In this document: positions 12,314 to 12,947 of the stretch, in pieces
How the letters are laid out: each line of letters starts with the position of its first letter
Numbering within the stretch: position 1 is the first letter of the stretch
DNA from: Savagea sp.
GTDB lineage: Bacteria; Bacillota; Bacilli; Bacillales_A; Planococcaceae
Direction: 5' to 3'
Assembly (NCBI GenBank): GCA_030152585.1
Contig: JASLJC010000095.1
Span: forward strand, 1 to 12,947
Length of the DNA stretch: 12,947 nucleotides
Notes under the pieces: generated by a model
The model's input: the letters and a program-made list of their open reading frames with translations, nothing else
Told to the model about the DNA's origin: nothing
The model's database searches: none
Program-made: the position numbers and the translations under genes

Positions 12314-12520
12314 TTATTCGACGTCTATTTTTTGAACGTTTGCCGCTTGAGGTCCACGGTTTCCTTCGATGATATCAAATGTGACAGTTTCTCCATCTTC
12401 TAACGTTTTAAAACCTTCGCCTGTAATACCGGTGTAATGAACGAAAACGTCATCACCATTTTCTGTTTCGATAAAACCGTATCCTTTTGAATTGCTAAAC
12501 CATTTTACTGTACCTTGCAT
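12314..12520 (-). CDS. csp: Cold-shock protein, CspA/CspB family
   Basis: The 68-residue single cold-shock domain is a small OB-fold RNA chaperone that binds single-stranded nucleic acid. MQGTVKWFSNSKGYGFIE holds the first strand and RNP1 (KGYGFIE), and DDVFVHYTGI is RNP2. It ends with the EGNRGPQAANV stretch shared with Bacillus and Staphylococcus Csp proteins. In RNP2 a Tyr stands where most homologues have Phe (VFVHY for VFVHF), which keeps an aromatic. ATG 12520 is preceded by a perfect AGGAGG (12528-12533) 7 nt upstream. A longer frame to 12643 runs through the promoter and is not coding. Its own promoter and terminator make it monocistronic. Confidence 0.97.
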   Translation of the reverse strand: MQGTVKWFSNSKGYGFIETENGDDVFVHYTGITGEGFKTLEDGETVTFDIIEGNRGPQAANVQKIDVE

Positions 12521-12550
12521 TCCAATTCCTCCTCGGCCACTTGTAAAACT

Positions 12551-12601
12551 CTTCCTATTTGGAAGTAACGTTATCATATCATGAAATGAAAGCGTACGCA
12601 A
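12551..12601 (-). promoter_or_regulatory. Promoter and leader hairpin of the cold-shock gene
   Basis: On the minus strand the -35 is TTGCGT (12601-12596), the spacer is 17 bp, and the -10 is TATGAT (12578-12573), with a start near 12566. The leader is about 46 nt. It begins with the hairpin CTTCC-N5-GGAAG (12565-12551), placed at the very 5' end, as expected for mRNA stabilisation. The -35 lies 4 bases after the niaR stop codon. Confidence 0.7.
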
Positions 12602-12605
12602 TTTG

Positions 12606-12947
12606 TTATGCGTTCGTCGTTTCGTCGACGAGAATCCCCGCACGTTTTAAATCATTTTCCGCTTGTATAATGTCTTCTTCTGTTTCCGCTTCAATCGTAT
12701 GCGAATGTACACCGTTTTCTGTCATGTCGAGTAAATATGTCGCATCGACTGCTTGAATTTTTTCGATAAATTGTTCGACTTCACGCCGATTCGAAACCAT
12801 AATCGAAGCGCTTAAGTCCCCGTAAACAGGATGTTCGATTTTTACATCTTTTACTGTACAACCGTTGTCGACGAGAATGTGTAATTCTTTTTCGGTATCT
12901 TCTGGTTGATGTTGGCAAACGATCGTTTTCGTTATTTTCGAAGAAGT
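12606..12947 (-). CDS. niaR: Niacin-responsive transcriptional repressor NiaR, C-terminal part (runs off the right edge)
   Basis: The frame is open from base 12947 to the TAA at 12606, giving 113 residues with no start visible. It is the ligand-binding 3H domain of NiaR (YrxA), which represses NAD synthesis and niacin uptake genes when nicotinic acid is bound. The conserved stretch TVKDVKIEHPVYGDLSASI and the end AGILVDE match Bacillus NiaR closely. The four residues that coordinate metal in the Thermotoga protein are in register: His13 and Glu21 of the visible part (CQHQPEDTEKE), and the H-x-H in NGVHSHTIEA. The missing N-terminal half would be the helix-turn-helix. An internal ATG at 12800 is not the start, because conserved domain sequence continues upstream. 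No terminator is seen before the csp promoter. Confidence 0.95.
   Translation of the reverse strand, partial: TSSKITKTIVCQHQPEDTEKELHILVDNGCTVKDVKIEHPVYGDLSASIMVSNRREVEQFIEKIQAVDATYLLDMTENGVHSHTIEAETEEDIIQAENDLKRAGILVDETTNA

Noticed and set aside
12521..12643. N-terminal extension of the cold-shock protein
   Set aside because: The extension would cover the AGGAGG site, the leader hairpin and the promoter; the family starts at the MQGTVKWF methionine.
1..12947. CRISPR array, tRNA, rRNA or a defence/secretion system
   Set aside because: I found no regularly spaced direct repeats, no tRNA-like cloverleaf, no rRNA-like sequence, and no gene of a recognised defence or secretion family.

Overview
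The window looks like an ordinary chromosomal stretch from a low-GC Bacillota, most likely a member of the Bacillales. Strong GGAGG-type ribosome binding sites, sigma-A promoters and Rho-independent terminators are everywhere. The gene families (SLH surface protein, HutG/GltS/LysR, YjdM/PhnA, short SulP transporter plus Usp, CspB-like cold-shock protein, NiaR) are typical of that order. I cannot name the genus from the sequence. Both ends cut through genes: the N-terminal 427 codons of an S-layer-homology protein at the left, and the C-terminal 113 codons of the niacin-responsive repressor NiaR at the right.

Left part (1-5157): an SLH surface protein on the minus strand is divergent from a tiny two-helix membrane protein. 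A bidirectional terminator follows. Then comes a compact glutamate module: hutG (formimidoylglutamase) overlapping gltS (Na+/glutamate symporter) on the minus strand, divergent from a LysR-type regulator. The two promoters of this divergon share their -10 region, and a dyad covers the spacer of the hutG promoter, so the LysR protein probably controls hutG-gltS and itself. No other hut gene is present. A short CMP/dCMP-deaminase-like gene is convergent with lysR; its last codons lie inside the shared terminator.

Middle part (5158-8108): a marR-MFS operon with a near-consensus promoter flanked by similar inverted sequences, then a helical lipoprotein and a YjdM/PhnA zinc-ribbon protein, each with its own promoter.

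Right part (8109-12947): a tandem terminator, a SulP anion transporter-universal stress protein operon, a small lipoprotein, and an EAL-domain c-di-GMP phosphodiesterase with intact catalytic residues and a CBS-like tail. A 348-bp non-coding element bounded by a perfect 21-bp inverted repeat and full of nested hairpins separates this gene from the convergent cspA-type gene and niaR.

I see no CRISPR array, complete mobile element, rRNA, tRNA or recognisable defence system. The most unusual feature is the structured inverted-repeat element at 11921-12268. The overlapping bidirectional promoters, two terminators with the same stem core, and a hairpin resembling an IS200/IS605 end are second-tier curiosities.
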